Below, piece after piece: positions 47,917-56,250 of a stretch of DNA of 64,000 bases. The position numbers were made by a program, and so were the translations under genes. Position 1 is the stretch's first letter. Every line of letters starts with the position of its first letter. The DNA lies in contig CAVWLB010000001.1 in NCBI GenBank assembly GCA_963755695.1, forward strand, positions 496,001 to 560,000, given 5' to 3'. Source of the stretch: QHWT01 sp963755695. Its GTDB lineage: Bacteria > Acidobacteriota > Vicinamibacteria > Vicinamibacterales > 2-12-FULL-66-21. Under the pieces are notes generated by a model. The model did no database searches and was not told the origin of the DNA. It saw only the letters and a program-made list of their open reading frames with translations.

Positions 47917-50051
47917 GACTCCACCACTCCTGCCGGAACTCCTGCGTCGGTGTGACGTTCCGCCGGAACGGTTACCGACAGACAGGTGCCGTTGCCTCTC
48001 GCGGAATCGATGTGAAGCAGGCCTCCGATCTTGTCGGTACGCTCGCGGATGCCCTGCAGACCGAAATTCGATCCTGGCAGATCCTGCGCGCCGTGCCCGA
48101 GGCCGCAGCCATCGTCGGTGATGCTCAGTTTCGTCGCCTCGGGCTCGAACCGGACGACGATCTCGATGTGTCGGGCGCCGGAGTGCTTCAGGGCGTTGGT
48201 CAGCGCTTCGAGGCCGATCCTGAGCAGGTGATGTTCGTGTGCCGCGTCGAGGCGTTGCGGTGATCCTTCAACCCGCACGCTGGCCGTCACGGCGGTGCCG
48301 ATCGTCATCTGGCGCGCGAGGTTCGCGAGTGCCCCGACCAGGTCGCGGCTCTCCAGCGCTTGCGAGCGGAGATCCATGACCGATCGTCGTGTCTCTTCGA
48401 GGCTGTAGCGCAGCATCTGACGCGCCACGTCCAGCGACTGTTCCGCGACGTCCGGAGACGATTTGAGGGCCGCCGACACGGCCTCGAGTTGCAGTGTGAT
48501 CCCGGTCAGTCCCTGTTCCAGCGTGTCGTGGAGCTCCCGGCCGACGCGTGTGCGTTCGGTCAGCACGGCCTGGTATTGATGGCGCTTTCTGTTGGCCGTG
48601 GCCCTGACCCACAGTCCTGCGCATCCGGCTCCGAGCCCGAGGAGAACGAGCATGACCACGGTATGCCGGAGCGTCCACCAGGGAGCTGCCGCAATCAGGA
48701 CGACGTCCGCTGGCGATCGAAGGAACAGCCGGAATGATGGCGGGGGACCCCAGTGATACGAGTACACGCCGGTCACCGAGACCAGGCTGCCCGGACGAAT
48801 TTTCTCGAGCGCGTCGATCCCTGTATCTTCTGGCAGGTCGGCTTCGAAAACCGTCTCGCCGACCTTCACCACGAGAATCCGGTCGGTGGGATTTCTCAGC
48901 AGGCTGAGCAGGTTGCCCTCCATGCGCACGAGCGCCGCGTCGTTCTCCGGCGTCATCACGTTGGCGGTCGCAACCCGGACAGCGGCCGGCTGGGCAGTCG
49001 CTTCGGCGGTGTTCTTGAACACGGCGTTCGTGATGATCGGTTTTCCCGGCGTTACGGCGGGGAAGCCGACAACCTCCACGATGGCGCCTGGGTGCGCGCG
49101 CTCGGCCTGTTCCGTTTCAATTCGTGCGCTGCCGCTCCCGTCGTCCACATAGAGCACGTGCCGAACGTAGCGGAACTTCGTGGTGCTCGTGAAATCGCTG
49201 ACTTCGACGGGGTGACCCCCCACGTAGCAGGTCACGACGCCGCGTACCCGAATCCGTCGATTCGCTTCGCCGCCGGCCGAATAGTTATAGAGGCTTCGGA
49301 TGGTTCGCGTCGGAAGCGAGAAAGGATCGGGGGCAGGCTCCAACATCGTGACATCGCGTGTGTGGCCGACGAACAGCGACACCCCGCGAAGCTGTTCGGT
49401 TGGCCCGAACAACGTGCCGACGTTCCCACGGAGGCGGACGCGCGCGTCGATCAGGCGCGTGAGATCGGCCGGTGTGTAATCCCAGAAAGTCGACCGGACG
49501 ATGCCGTCCCCGTAGGCGACGTCCACGAACAGGGTTCGATTGCTGGGGTCGGTCGACAACCAGGCCCGCTGCACGACCCCCTCGATCTCCACGTAATCAC
49601 AGTCGTGCCGTCCCGTCAGCATCGCGGAGAACGGAATGTGTTTCGGGTGCGGGAGCGACGCGCGACCTATCCGACGGACGGCGGTCGGCCGAATGTTCGG
49701 TGCGAATCCGCCACGTTCGGTGCGCCCTTCGATTTCAACCATGTCACCCCGCTGAAGCTCGGACCACGCGGGCACCCTTTTCGAGTCGGCAGGGGGCATG
49801 ACGAACTGGCCGAAGGCGCCATCGTGAATCATCAGACCAACGTCGGCGACCTCGTCGATGTGCGTGACGATGGCCCGAACGCGGACGGGGTAGCCCTTGG
49901 CGCCTTGATCCTGCGAAAGCGCACGAATTTCCTGAACAGTGGTCAGGACGGGAAGAGCTCGGACGGTGCTGGATTGGGCGCCTGCAGGTGGTGCTACGAG
50001 GACGCCAGCCAGCAGCGCGAGCGCGCTTGGTCGTAGAAGCCAGGCACGCAC
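47901..50051 (-). CDS. Histidine kinase (HisKA_3) with periplasmic region of OB-like repeats
   Basis: 716 residues from the GTG at 50051, chosen because VRAWLLRPSALALLAG opens a signal peptide ending PPAGAQ. About residues 35-470 hold four related beta-rich units. Each has a V.V.G.V strand, a LxVDDGSG-like strand and a closing G..VEV.G strand (for example VRVRAIVTHIDEVADVGLMI and IRVRGVVTCYVGGHPVEV). This is what tandem OB folds look like. Then come a membrane helix (TVVMLVLLGLGAGCAGLWV), the HisKA_3 dimerisation helix with His in RVGRELHDTLEQG (about 507) and HATPase_c (LEALTNALKHSGA, DDGCGLG, NFGLQGIRER). The stimulus is unknown. Confidence 0.88.
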   Translation of the reverse strand: MRAWLLRPSALALLAGVLVAPPAGAQSSTVRALPVLTTVQEIRALSQDQGAKGYPVRVRAIVTHIDEVADVGLMIHDGAFGQFVMPPADSKRVPAWSELQRGDMVEIEGRTERGGFAPNIRPTAVRRIGRASLPHPKHIPFSAMLTGRHDCDYVEIEGVVQRAWLSTDPSNRTLFVDVAYGDGIVRSTFWDYTPADLTRLIDARVRLRGNVGTLFGPTEQLRGVSLFVGHTRDVTMLEPAPDPFSLPTRTIRSLYNYSAGGEANRRIRVRGVVTCYVGGHPVEVSDFTSTTKFRYVRHVLYVDDGSGSARIETEQAERAHPGAIVEVVGFPAVTPGKPIITNAVFKNTAEATAQPAAVRVATANVMTPENDAALVRMEGNLLSLLRNPTDRILVVKVGETVFEADLPEDTGIDALEKIRPGSLVSVTGVYSYHWGPPPSFRLFLRSPADVVLIAAAPWWTLRHTVVMLVLLGLGAGCAGLWVRATANRKRHQYQAVLTERTRVGRELHDTLEQGLTGITLQLEAVSAALKSSPDVAEQSLDVARQMLRYSLEETRRSVMDLRSQALESRDLVGALANLARQMTIGTAVTASVRVEGSPQRLDAAHEHHLLRIGLEALTNALKHSGARHIEIVVRFEPEATKLSITDDGCGLGHGAQDLPGSNFGLQGIRERTDKIGGLLHIDSARGNGTCLSVTVPAERHTDAGVPAGVVESWRTN

Positions 50052-50149
50052 AGTGGGGGGAATAGTAGCGCGGCATGATTCTCGCGTCCAGCGGACACCC
50101 GCGCGCCGTTGCCAAGCGCTTCCTGCTTCTGTAATCTTCACCGCCAGCG

Positions 50150-51379
50150 ATGACGGCCTACTTGCGGCGCTCATCGAAACTTGGCAGCCACGACGTTGGT
50201 GCGCGGCACCCGACACATCTGCGCGGCCTGAACATCGATCGCGTGCTGTCGATTGCGATTGATCGCCCGGGGACGTTTACCCGCGCCGAACTGATTGAAG
50301 CCTCCGGCCTCTCGGCTCCGACCATCGGCAGCCTGACGTCGCACCTCATTCGTACCGGCGTGATTACAGATCTGGGTACCGCCCCGTCGCGGGGCGGCCG
50401 CCGACCGTCGTTGATGGAGTTCAACGCCCGGCATGCCTTCGTCGGCGGTATTGACATTGGTCCGACCCGGACCCGCCTGGCTGTCGCGGATCTTCGAGGC
50501 ACGCGGCTCGGGCATGAAATCGTCGATACGCCAGCATCGATCCCGCCGCCGCAGACCTTGCTGCATCTGGCCGAGGCCTTCAAGTCGCTCCTCCGTTCCA
50601 CCCGGGCGGCCGCCAACCGCCTGCTCGCCGTCAGCGTCGGCGTGCCCGGGATCGTGCGTCCGGATGAGGGCGTGGTTGCATTCGCGCCGAACCTGAGCGG
50701 ATGGCACGACGTTCCGCTGCGCGACATCCTGAAGCGCGAGCTGCGGACATCGGTACTGATCGACAACGACGTGAACCTGGCACTGCTGGGAGAACACTGG
50801 CAGGGGGCCGCCCGAGGTCATGAAACGTGCGCCTTCGTATTTGTCGGCACTGGCATCGGGTCGGCGCTACTGATTGACGGCGCCCTGCATCGCGGCCATC
50901 ACGATATGGCAGGAGAGATCTCCGTCATGTGCATGGGCCCGCAGTACGTCGGCCAGGACTTCGGAACGCACGGCTGTCTGGAAGCGCTGGCCGGACTCGA
51001 CGCGCTCAAAACCCGCTGGACCGGCCGTCGATCCTCGAACCATGAACACTGGATCCCCGCCCTGCTCGAAGCCGCTACCGCGGGGGACGAGCAGGCACGG
51101 CAAGCGATGATGGAAACGGCACGCTTCATTGCTATCGCCACCGCAAATGTCGGGGCGGTGGTGGATCCCTCCCTGGTCGTGCTTGGCGGAGCGATGTTCG
51201 CACAGGCCGAGCCCTTCGTCGATCAGGTGCGACGCATCGTCCATCAATTGTCGCGAACACCGTTCGAGGTCGTTCCCGCGTCTCTCGGCAAGGAAGCGCC
51301 GGTGGTGGGTTGCCTCCTGGTCGCCGCTGCTGAAGCGAGACGGCAGTTACGGAAGCGGCTCAAGGCGCTGTCGGCCTGA
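50150..51379 (+). CDS. ROK-family transcriptional regulator lacking the zinc cysteines
   Basis: 409 residues. N-terminal winged HTH (about 25-80: RPGTFTRAELIEASGLSAPT, VITDLG) followed by a ROK domain (FVGGIDIGPTRTRLAVADL, SVGVPGIVRP, IDNDVNLALLGEH, FVGTGIGSALLIDG, MAGEIS). In most ROK proteins a CxCGxxGCxE zinc motif follows the catalytic region. Here it reads YVGQDFGTHGCLE, with the first two cysteines missing, so zinc binding is doubtful. NagC/XylR-like repressors sense sugars or sugar phosphates. It lies between the kinase gene (divergent) and the CRTAC1 operon (convergent). Confidence 0.88.
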   Translation: MTAYLRRSSKLGSHDVGARHPTHLRGLNIDRVLSIAIDRPGTFTRAELIEASGLSAPTIGSLTSHLIRTGVITDLGTAPSRGGRRPSLMEFNARHAFVGGIDIGPTRTRLAVADLRGTRLGHEIVDTPASIPPPQTLLHLAEAFKSLLRSTRAAANRLLAVSVGVPGIVRPDEGVVAFAPNLSGWHDVPLRDILKRELRTSVLIDNDVNLALLGEHWQGAARGHETCAFVFVGTGIGSALLIDGALHRGHHDMAGEISVMCMGPQYVGQDFGTHGCLEALAGLDALKTRWTGRRSSNHEHWIPALLEAATAGDEQARQAMMETARFIAIATANVGAVVDPSLVVLGGAMFAQAEPFVDQVRRIVHQLSRTPFEVVPASLGKEAPVVGCLLVAAAEARRQLRKRLKALSA

Positions 51380-51382
51380 ACA

Positions 51383-53068
51383 TCATCGGCCCTGCTGGAT
51401 CGTGACGATCTGATTCGCTTTCACCCGTTCCTGCTTCGTCGTCGTTCCATCGGGCCAGCGCACCTCGAGACTGTCGACGGTTTCAGCTGATCCCAGGCCG
51501 AAGTGCTGGCGCATGTCGTTCTGCGAGATGTAGCTGGTGCCGCTCTGCACGGCCGCGCGCTGGCGGACACCGCCGGTGGTGACGGTGACGACCGCGCCGA
51601 TCGCGTCGGTGTTCGGCGCGTTGCCCTTGAGCTTGACGATCAGCCAGTTGCCGCGTGACGCCAGCTCGTTGTGCAGGATCTGCGGCGCGCCGTCGAGATC
51701 GTTGATCACGACGTCGAGCCGGCCGTCGTTGTCGAGGTCGCCGATGGCGAGGCCGCGGCTGACGCGCTCCTCCGTCAGCACCGGTCCGAACTGCGCCGCG
51801 ACTTCCTCGAACGTGCCGTCGCCGCGGTTGTGGTAGAGCAGCTTGCGCTGGCGATAGCCCGCCGACGCGCCCGAGCTTCACCTTGTCGAGCTGCGGGATA
51901 GACGTGCCCGTTGACGGCGATGAGGTCGGGCCACGTGTCGTTGTCGTAGTCGAAGAAGGCGTCGCCCCAGCCGACGTAGGGCAGGCTGCTGGCGGCGGTC
52001 CGCGAACGGAACGAGACGTCGGTGAAGTGGTCGCCGTCGTTGTGGTAGAGGGCGTTGTACTCCTCGGAGAAGTTGGTCACGAACAGGCTGAACCGTCCGC
52101 TGTGGTCGTAGTCGCCGACGCGCCACGCCCATGCTGCCCTGCTCGGCGCCGTCTTCGCTGACCGCGACGCCCAGCGGAAAGGCCTGCTCCTTGAACGTGC
52201 CGTCCTTCTGGTTCACGTACAGGAAGTTCGGCGTCGAGTCGTTGGCGACGTAGAGGTCGGGCCAGCCGTCGTCGTTGTAGTCGAACCAGGCGATGCCCGA
52301 GGCCGAAATAGCCGCGCGGGATCGGAGACGCCGGCCTTCTCCGACACATCGGTGAAGTGGCCGTTGCCGTCGTTGTGGAAGAGGAAGTCGGATTCGCCCG
52401 GCAGGCCGCGCGGCCCGCACTGCACGGCGATGCCGCGGTACTCGCAGGTCTTGTCCTTGCCGAACTCCGGCAGGTGCGCGAGGTCGATCTTCACGTAGCG
52501 GCTGACGAACAGATCGAGACGGCCGTCGCGGTCGTAGTCGGCGAAGCCGCAGCCGGCCGACCAGCCGCCGACGGCGAGCGCCGGCGCGCTCGGTGACGTC
52601 GGCGAACGTGCCGTCGTGGTTGTTGCGATAGAGATGGTTGCCGCCGAGCGCGGTGACGTAGAGGTCCTCCCAGCCGTCGCCGTCCACGTCCGCGGTGCAG
52701 ACGCCCATGCCCCAGCCAGGGTGGCCGACGCCGGCCTTGTCGGTGACGTCCTCGAAGCGTTGCCGTTGCCGAGATTGCGGTAGAGCGCGCTGCGCGCCGG
52801 CTTCGGGTTGCCGGCGGTCTCGACGGTCAGCGAATCGACGAAGTAGATGTCGGGCAGGCCGTCGTTGTCGTAGTCGAACAGCGCCACGCCGCCGCTCATC
52901 GATTCGACGATGAACTTCTTCTCCGGGGCGGCGTGATGCTGGAAGGTGATGCCGGCTGTCCTGGGTGATGTCGCGAAAGAGGATCGCCGCAGGCGGCGCC
53001 GACTGCATGGCGCCGCTGCCGGCGGCGCACGTGATCAACAGAAGGAGGCCAGGGATCCTGCTGGTCAC
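51383..53068 (-). CDS. CRTAC1 family protein (FG-GAP propeller plus ASPIC/UnbV), multiple frameshifts
   Basis: About 555 residues after correction. The GTG start at 53068 overlaps the upstream TPR stop by four bases (GTGA). Signal peptide (SRIPGLLLLITCAAGSG), then FG-GAP/VCBS calcium loops (LFDYDNDGLPDIYFVD, TADVDGDGWEDLYV, FADYDRDGRLDLFV, FDYNDDGWPDLYVAND, FDYDNDTWPDLIAVNGH), then the ASPIC/UnbV domain (GNWLIVKLKG, GLGSAETVDSLEVRWPDG). Many breaks are present; near 52115 the doubled third base restores GSMGVAVGDYDHSG. CRTAC1 proteins are secreted calcium-binding propellers of unknown role. Last gene of the minus-strand operon. Confidence 0.82.
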
Positions 53069-54019
53069 GGGCGGACGGTCTGTGCTGAGCCGGTCGACGC
53101 GCCGACGAATCCCGCTTCGCGGAGTGCGGTCACGGCGGCTTCCATCGCGCGCAGCTTCTGCTGATAGCGCTCGAGATGGCGTTGCGCGCTCGCCTCGTCG
53201 CCCAGGCGCGCGTAGACCAGGCTCAGCTGGTAGTCCGGCTTGGGCGAGCGCGGATCCGCCGTCGGCGGCGGCAACAAGCGCGTCGCGCGCCTCGGGGTAG
53301 CGTTGCTGGGTCATCCGAACCATCCCGATGACGAGGTTCGCGGTGGCGTTGGACGCCGATTTCGCCAGGGCCCGCGGCCGCGTGCGTTCGGCGGCAGCCA
53401 TGTCGCCGGGGCCTGCTTCGGCCTCGGCCAGCGCGGCAAGCGTCTCGGCGGTCTCGGGCTCGAGCTCGAGGCTGCGCGCAAGACGCTCGCGAGCCTCGGC
53501 GAAGAGCTTCTGGCTGTTGTAGGCGAGGCCGAGCGCCAGGAGGGTCAGCGGCCGGTCGGGCTCGAGCTCGTCGGCGCGCTTCAGCGACGTCGACGGCAAC
53601 GATCGTGTCTCCCGCCGTCATCAGCGCGACGCCCAGCAGGTAGTGATACTGCGCGACGGTCGGACACATGCGCGTCAGCGATTCGAGGGTCAGGATAGCC
53701 GGCACCGGCATGCGCGCAGCGAGCGACACCTGCGCGAAGGCGATGAGGACCTCTTCGGCGTTTGGCGCGAGCGCGCGCGCCTTCCGGAGCGTCTCGATGC
53801 CGCCTGCACATCACCCTCGCCGGACTGCAGCCGCGCGAGCTGCAGCAGCGCCTGCACAGACTGGAATCGGTCGGCCGCCGTCCGCAACAGCTGTTTGGCC
53901 TCGTCACGCCGACCTGCGGTGATGGCGGCCGTCGCCTGCATGAGTAGGGCAGCCTTGTCCGAAGCGCGTCCCGACGGCGACTGCAGCGTGAGCGCGACGG
54001 TCAGCATCAACGCCGTCAT
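53065..54019 (-). CDS. Exported TPR protein (second of the operon's TPR pair), frameshifted
   Basis: About 315 residues after joining frames. The ATG at 54019 overlaps the upstream stop (ATGA). Signal peptide (TALMLTVALTLQSPSGRA) and TPR units in each frame (LQLARLQSGEGDVQAA; YHYLLGVALMTAGDTI; LLALGLAYNSQKLFAEARERL; LSLVYARLGDEASAQRHLERY). Breaks near 53800, 53610-53590 and 53270 resemble those elsewhere in the window. The stop overlaps the CRTAC1 start. Probably a periplasmic partner of the CRTAC1 protein. Confidence 0.75.
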
Positions 54020-56226
54020 CGACTGCCTCCACGTCGCTTGTCCTTCAGGCGCTGAAAGGCGTCGAAGTGCTGCTGCGCCGGTTCCGCGCGACCCAGCTTC
54101 TGGTAGGCCTGCCCGAGCTGATACTGGACGTTGGCGTCTTCGGGCGCGAGCCGCGCAGCGATCTCGAGTTGCTCCACCGCGTCCGCCGCCATACCCCGGG
54201 CGAGCAGGATCTTGCCGAGAAGGTACCGTGCGTCCGCGTATTCCGGACGCGCCTTGAGCACCGTCCGGATCTCACCAATCGCCTCATCGGACTGCCCGTC
54301 GAGATCGAGCACGGTCGCAAGCTTGTAACGAGCCTTGACGTCCGCCGGGTGTGAAGCGAGCTCCGCCTTGAAAGCCTGCGACGCCTCCGTGAGTTTGCCC
54401 TGCTTCAGATAGATGACGCCCAGCGCGCTGTTTGCTTCGGCGACGTCGGGCTTCAGCTCCAGCGCGCGCTGCAGCGACGCGACGGCGGCGTCGTAGTCTC
54501 CTTGCTCGGCATGCGCCTGCCCGAGCACGACGTTCAGCTCGGGGCTGTCGCGATGCGTCGCCAGCAATTCACCGAAAATCGTTTCGGCTTCCGCGGCCTT
54601 TCCGCTGCGTACGAGCGCGATGCCATAGGCGAACTGCAGCGACGGATCGCTGTCGCGCTCGGGATCGTCGCGCAGCAGCTCCGTCGTTTTCGCGAAGTCG
54701 TCGATATTGAGCGATGCAATCGCGAGCATCCGGCGTGCCTGCTGGTTGGTCCCGTCGGCGGCGAGGGCGCGTGCCAGCGCCGGGGCCGCTTTCGCATACT
54801 GCAGCAAGTTGAAATACGCGACGCCAAGCGAATACTGCACCTGCGGAAAGGCCGGATCGATGGCGGCAGCCTCCTCGAAGCGTTCCGCGGCGCGGGCGAA
54901 GCGTCCCGCCTGCGCGTGCATGATTCCAAGGTTCAGGCTCACACGCGCGAGGGTTGTCGCGACGCGCGCGGCAAGCGTGCGTCGCGCTTCTGGGGGCACC
55001 GCACTGAGGGCGCTGGTGTCCAGCGCCACCACCGACGCCGAACCCGGGTCTCCGGCATCTTCGCTCTCGTGCATGAACCGCGCAAGCCGATCCCGCGCGT
55101 CCTCGGCCCGGGTGGCCGACAGCTGTTCTGCAGTTGCGAATTCCGTTTCCGCCGCTTTGCTGTCGCCCGACTGCTGCAGCGCCCGGGCCAGTTGATAGTG
55201 CAGGTTGCCCAACTGCTTCGCTTCGTCTTGCTTCGGCGCCAGGGCGAGCGCGCGTCGGAACGCGATGACGGCTTCGGCTGGCTGATGGAGGGCCAGCTGG
55301 CAGCGCCCGAGATACTGGAACGTCAACGTGGACGCGCCGGGCGCGCCGGCGGCCAGTTGGAGATGCGGAAGCGCCTCGGTCTCGTGGTGTCCTTCCACAA
55401 GCGCCATCCCAAGCCACTCGTTGATGAAAGGGTCCTTCGGCGAAAGGGAGAGCTCGCGGCGGAATTCGGCAATCGCGTCTTCGACCCGCAGGATTCCCTC
55501 CGCCCGGACGCCGAGAGTCCCCAGGTAGTAGTGGGCGTGGCGAACCCGCGGGTCCATCGCGAGCGCCTTCTCCAGTGCCGCCCGCGCGCGCTCGAACTCG
55601 CCGGCATCGCGATAGGCGCGGCCAATCAGCACGTAGGTTTGGGGAATCGGACGGGCGACGGTGATCTGTCTGAACAATTCCTCGGCGGCATCGACCTTTT
55701 TCAGCCGGAGGTAGCCGGATCCGAGGGCAAAGGTCGTCTCGAGATCGTCCGGCGCTGCGCGGTGTGCCTCCTCGAGCGCCTGTACCGCTTCCTCCGGCTG
55801 CCGACTGGCGACGAGCGCCTGGGCGAGGACTCGCCGCAGGGCAGGCTGTTTGGGATTGGCCCCGACGAGCCGGGTGAGGATGGCAAGCGCGGTGGCAGTG
55901 TCGCCGAGCCGCAAATCCACGATCGCCAGCGACTGCAGGGCATCGTCGCTCTTGACGACGGCGGCCGCCGCACGGGTGAAAGCGTCGCGTGCCTGCTCGA
56001 CCTGACCATCGCTCAACGCGAGCGCGCCAGTGAGCATCCATCCGTTGTGCAGCGCTTCGCGGAAGTGGCTCTCCGCGATCTGCCGCTCGTCATTCTGAAG
56101 CGCCCGCTCTCCGAGTGACACTTCCGCATCGATGGCCGCGAGAGGATCGGGCGCCTTGGTCGGCGCCTGCGCGGTTCGCGCGGCCGCTATTGCGAAAAGG
56201 ACGAGATAGGAACCAAGTATGAGCAC
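54016..56226 (-). CDS. Large exported TPR protein
   Basis: 736 residues, intact. Short signal peptide (LILGSYLVLFAIAAARTAQA), then some 15 TPR units in two blocks separated by a less regular part (about residues 400-440). Examples: PEEAVQALEEAHRAAPDD, FERARAALEKALAMDP, FARAAERFEEAAAIDP, YDAAVASLQRALELKP, LTEASQAFKAELASHP. It follows the sulfatase-like gene by 24 bases and overlaps the next TPR gene by four. Expected to act as a periplasmic protein scaffold. Confidence 0.88.
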   Translation of the reverse strand: MLILGSYLVLFAIAAARTAQAPTKAPDPLAAIDAEVSLGERALQNDERQIAESHFREALHNGWMLTGALALSDGQVEQARDAFTRAAAAVVKSDDALQSLAIVDLRLGDTATALAILTRLVGANPKQPALRRVLAQALVASRQPEEAVQALEEAHRAAPDDLETTFALGSGYLRLKKVDAAEELFRQITVARPIPQTYVLIGRAYRDAGEFERARAALEKALAMDPRVRHAHYYLGTLGVRAEGILRVEDAIAEFRRELSLSPKDPFINEWLGMALVEGHHETEALPHLQLAAGAPGASTLTFQYLGRCQLALHQPAEAVIAFRRALALAPKQDEAKQLGNLHYQLARALQQSGDSKAAETEFATAEQLSATRAEDARDRLARFMHESEDAGDPGSASVVALDTSALSAVPPEARRTLAARVATTLARVSLNLGIMHAQAGRFARAAERFEEAAAIDPAFPQVQYSLGVAYFNLLQYAKAAPALARALAADGTNQQARRMLAIASLNIDDFAKTTELLRDDPERDSDPSLQFAYGIALVRSGKAAEAETIFGELLATHRDSPELNVVLGQAHAEQGDYDAAVASLQRALELKPDVAEANSALGVIYLKQGKLTEASQAFKAELASHPADVKARYKLATVLDLDGQSDEAIGEIRTVLKARPEYADARYLLGKILLARGMAADAVEQLEIAARLAPEDANVQYQLGQAYQKLGRAEPAQQHFDAFQRLKDKRRGGSR

Positions 56227-56250
56227 GGTCGTTCGTCGCCGATCGAAAGA

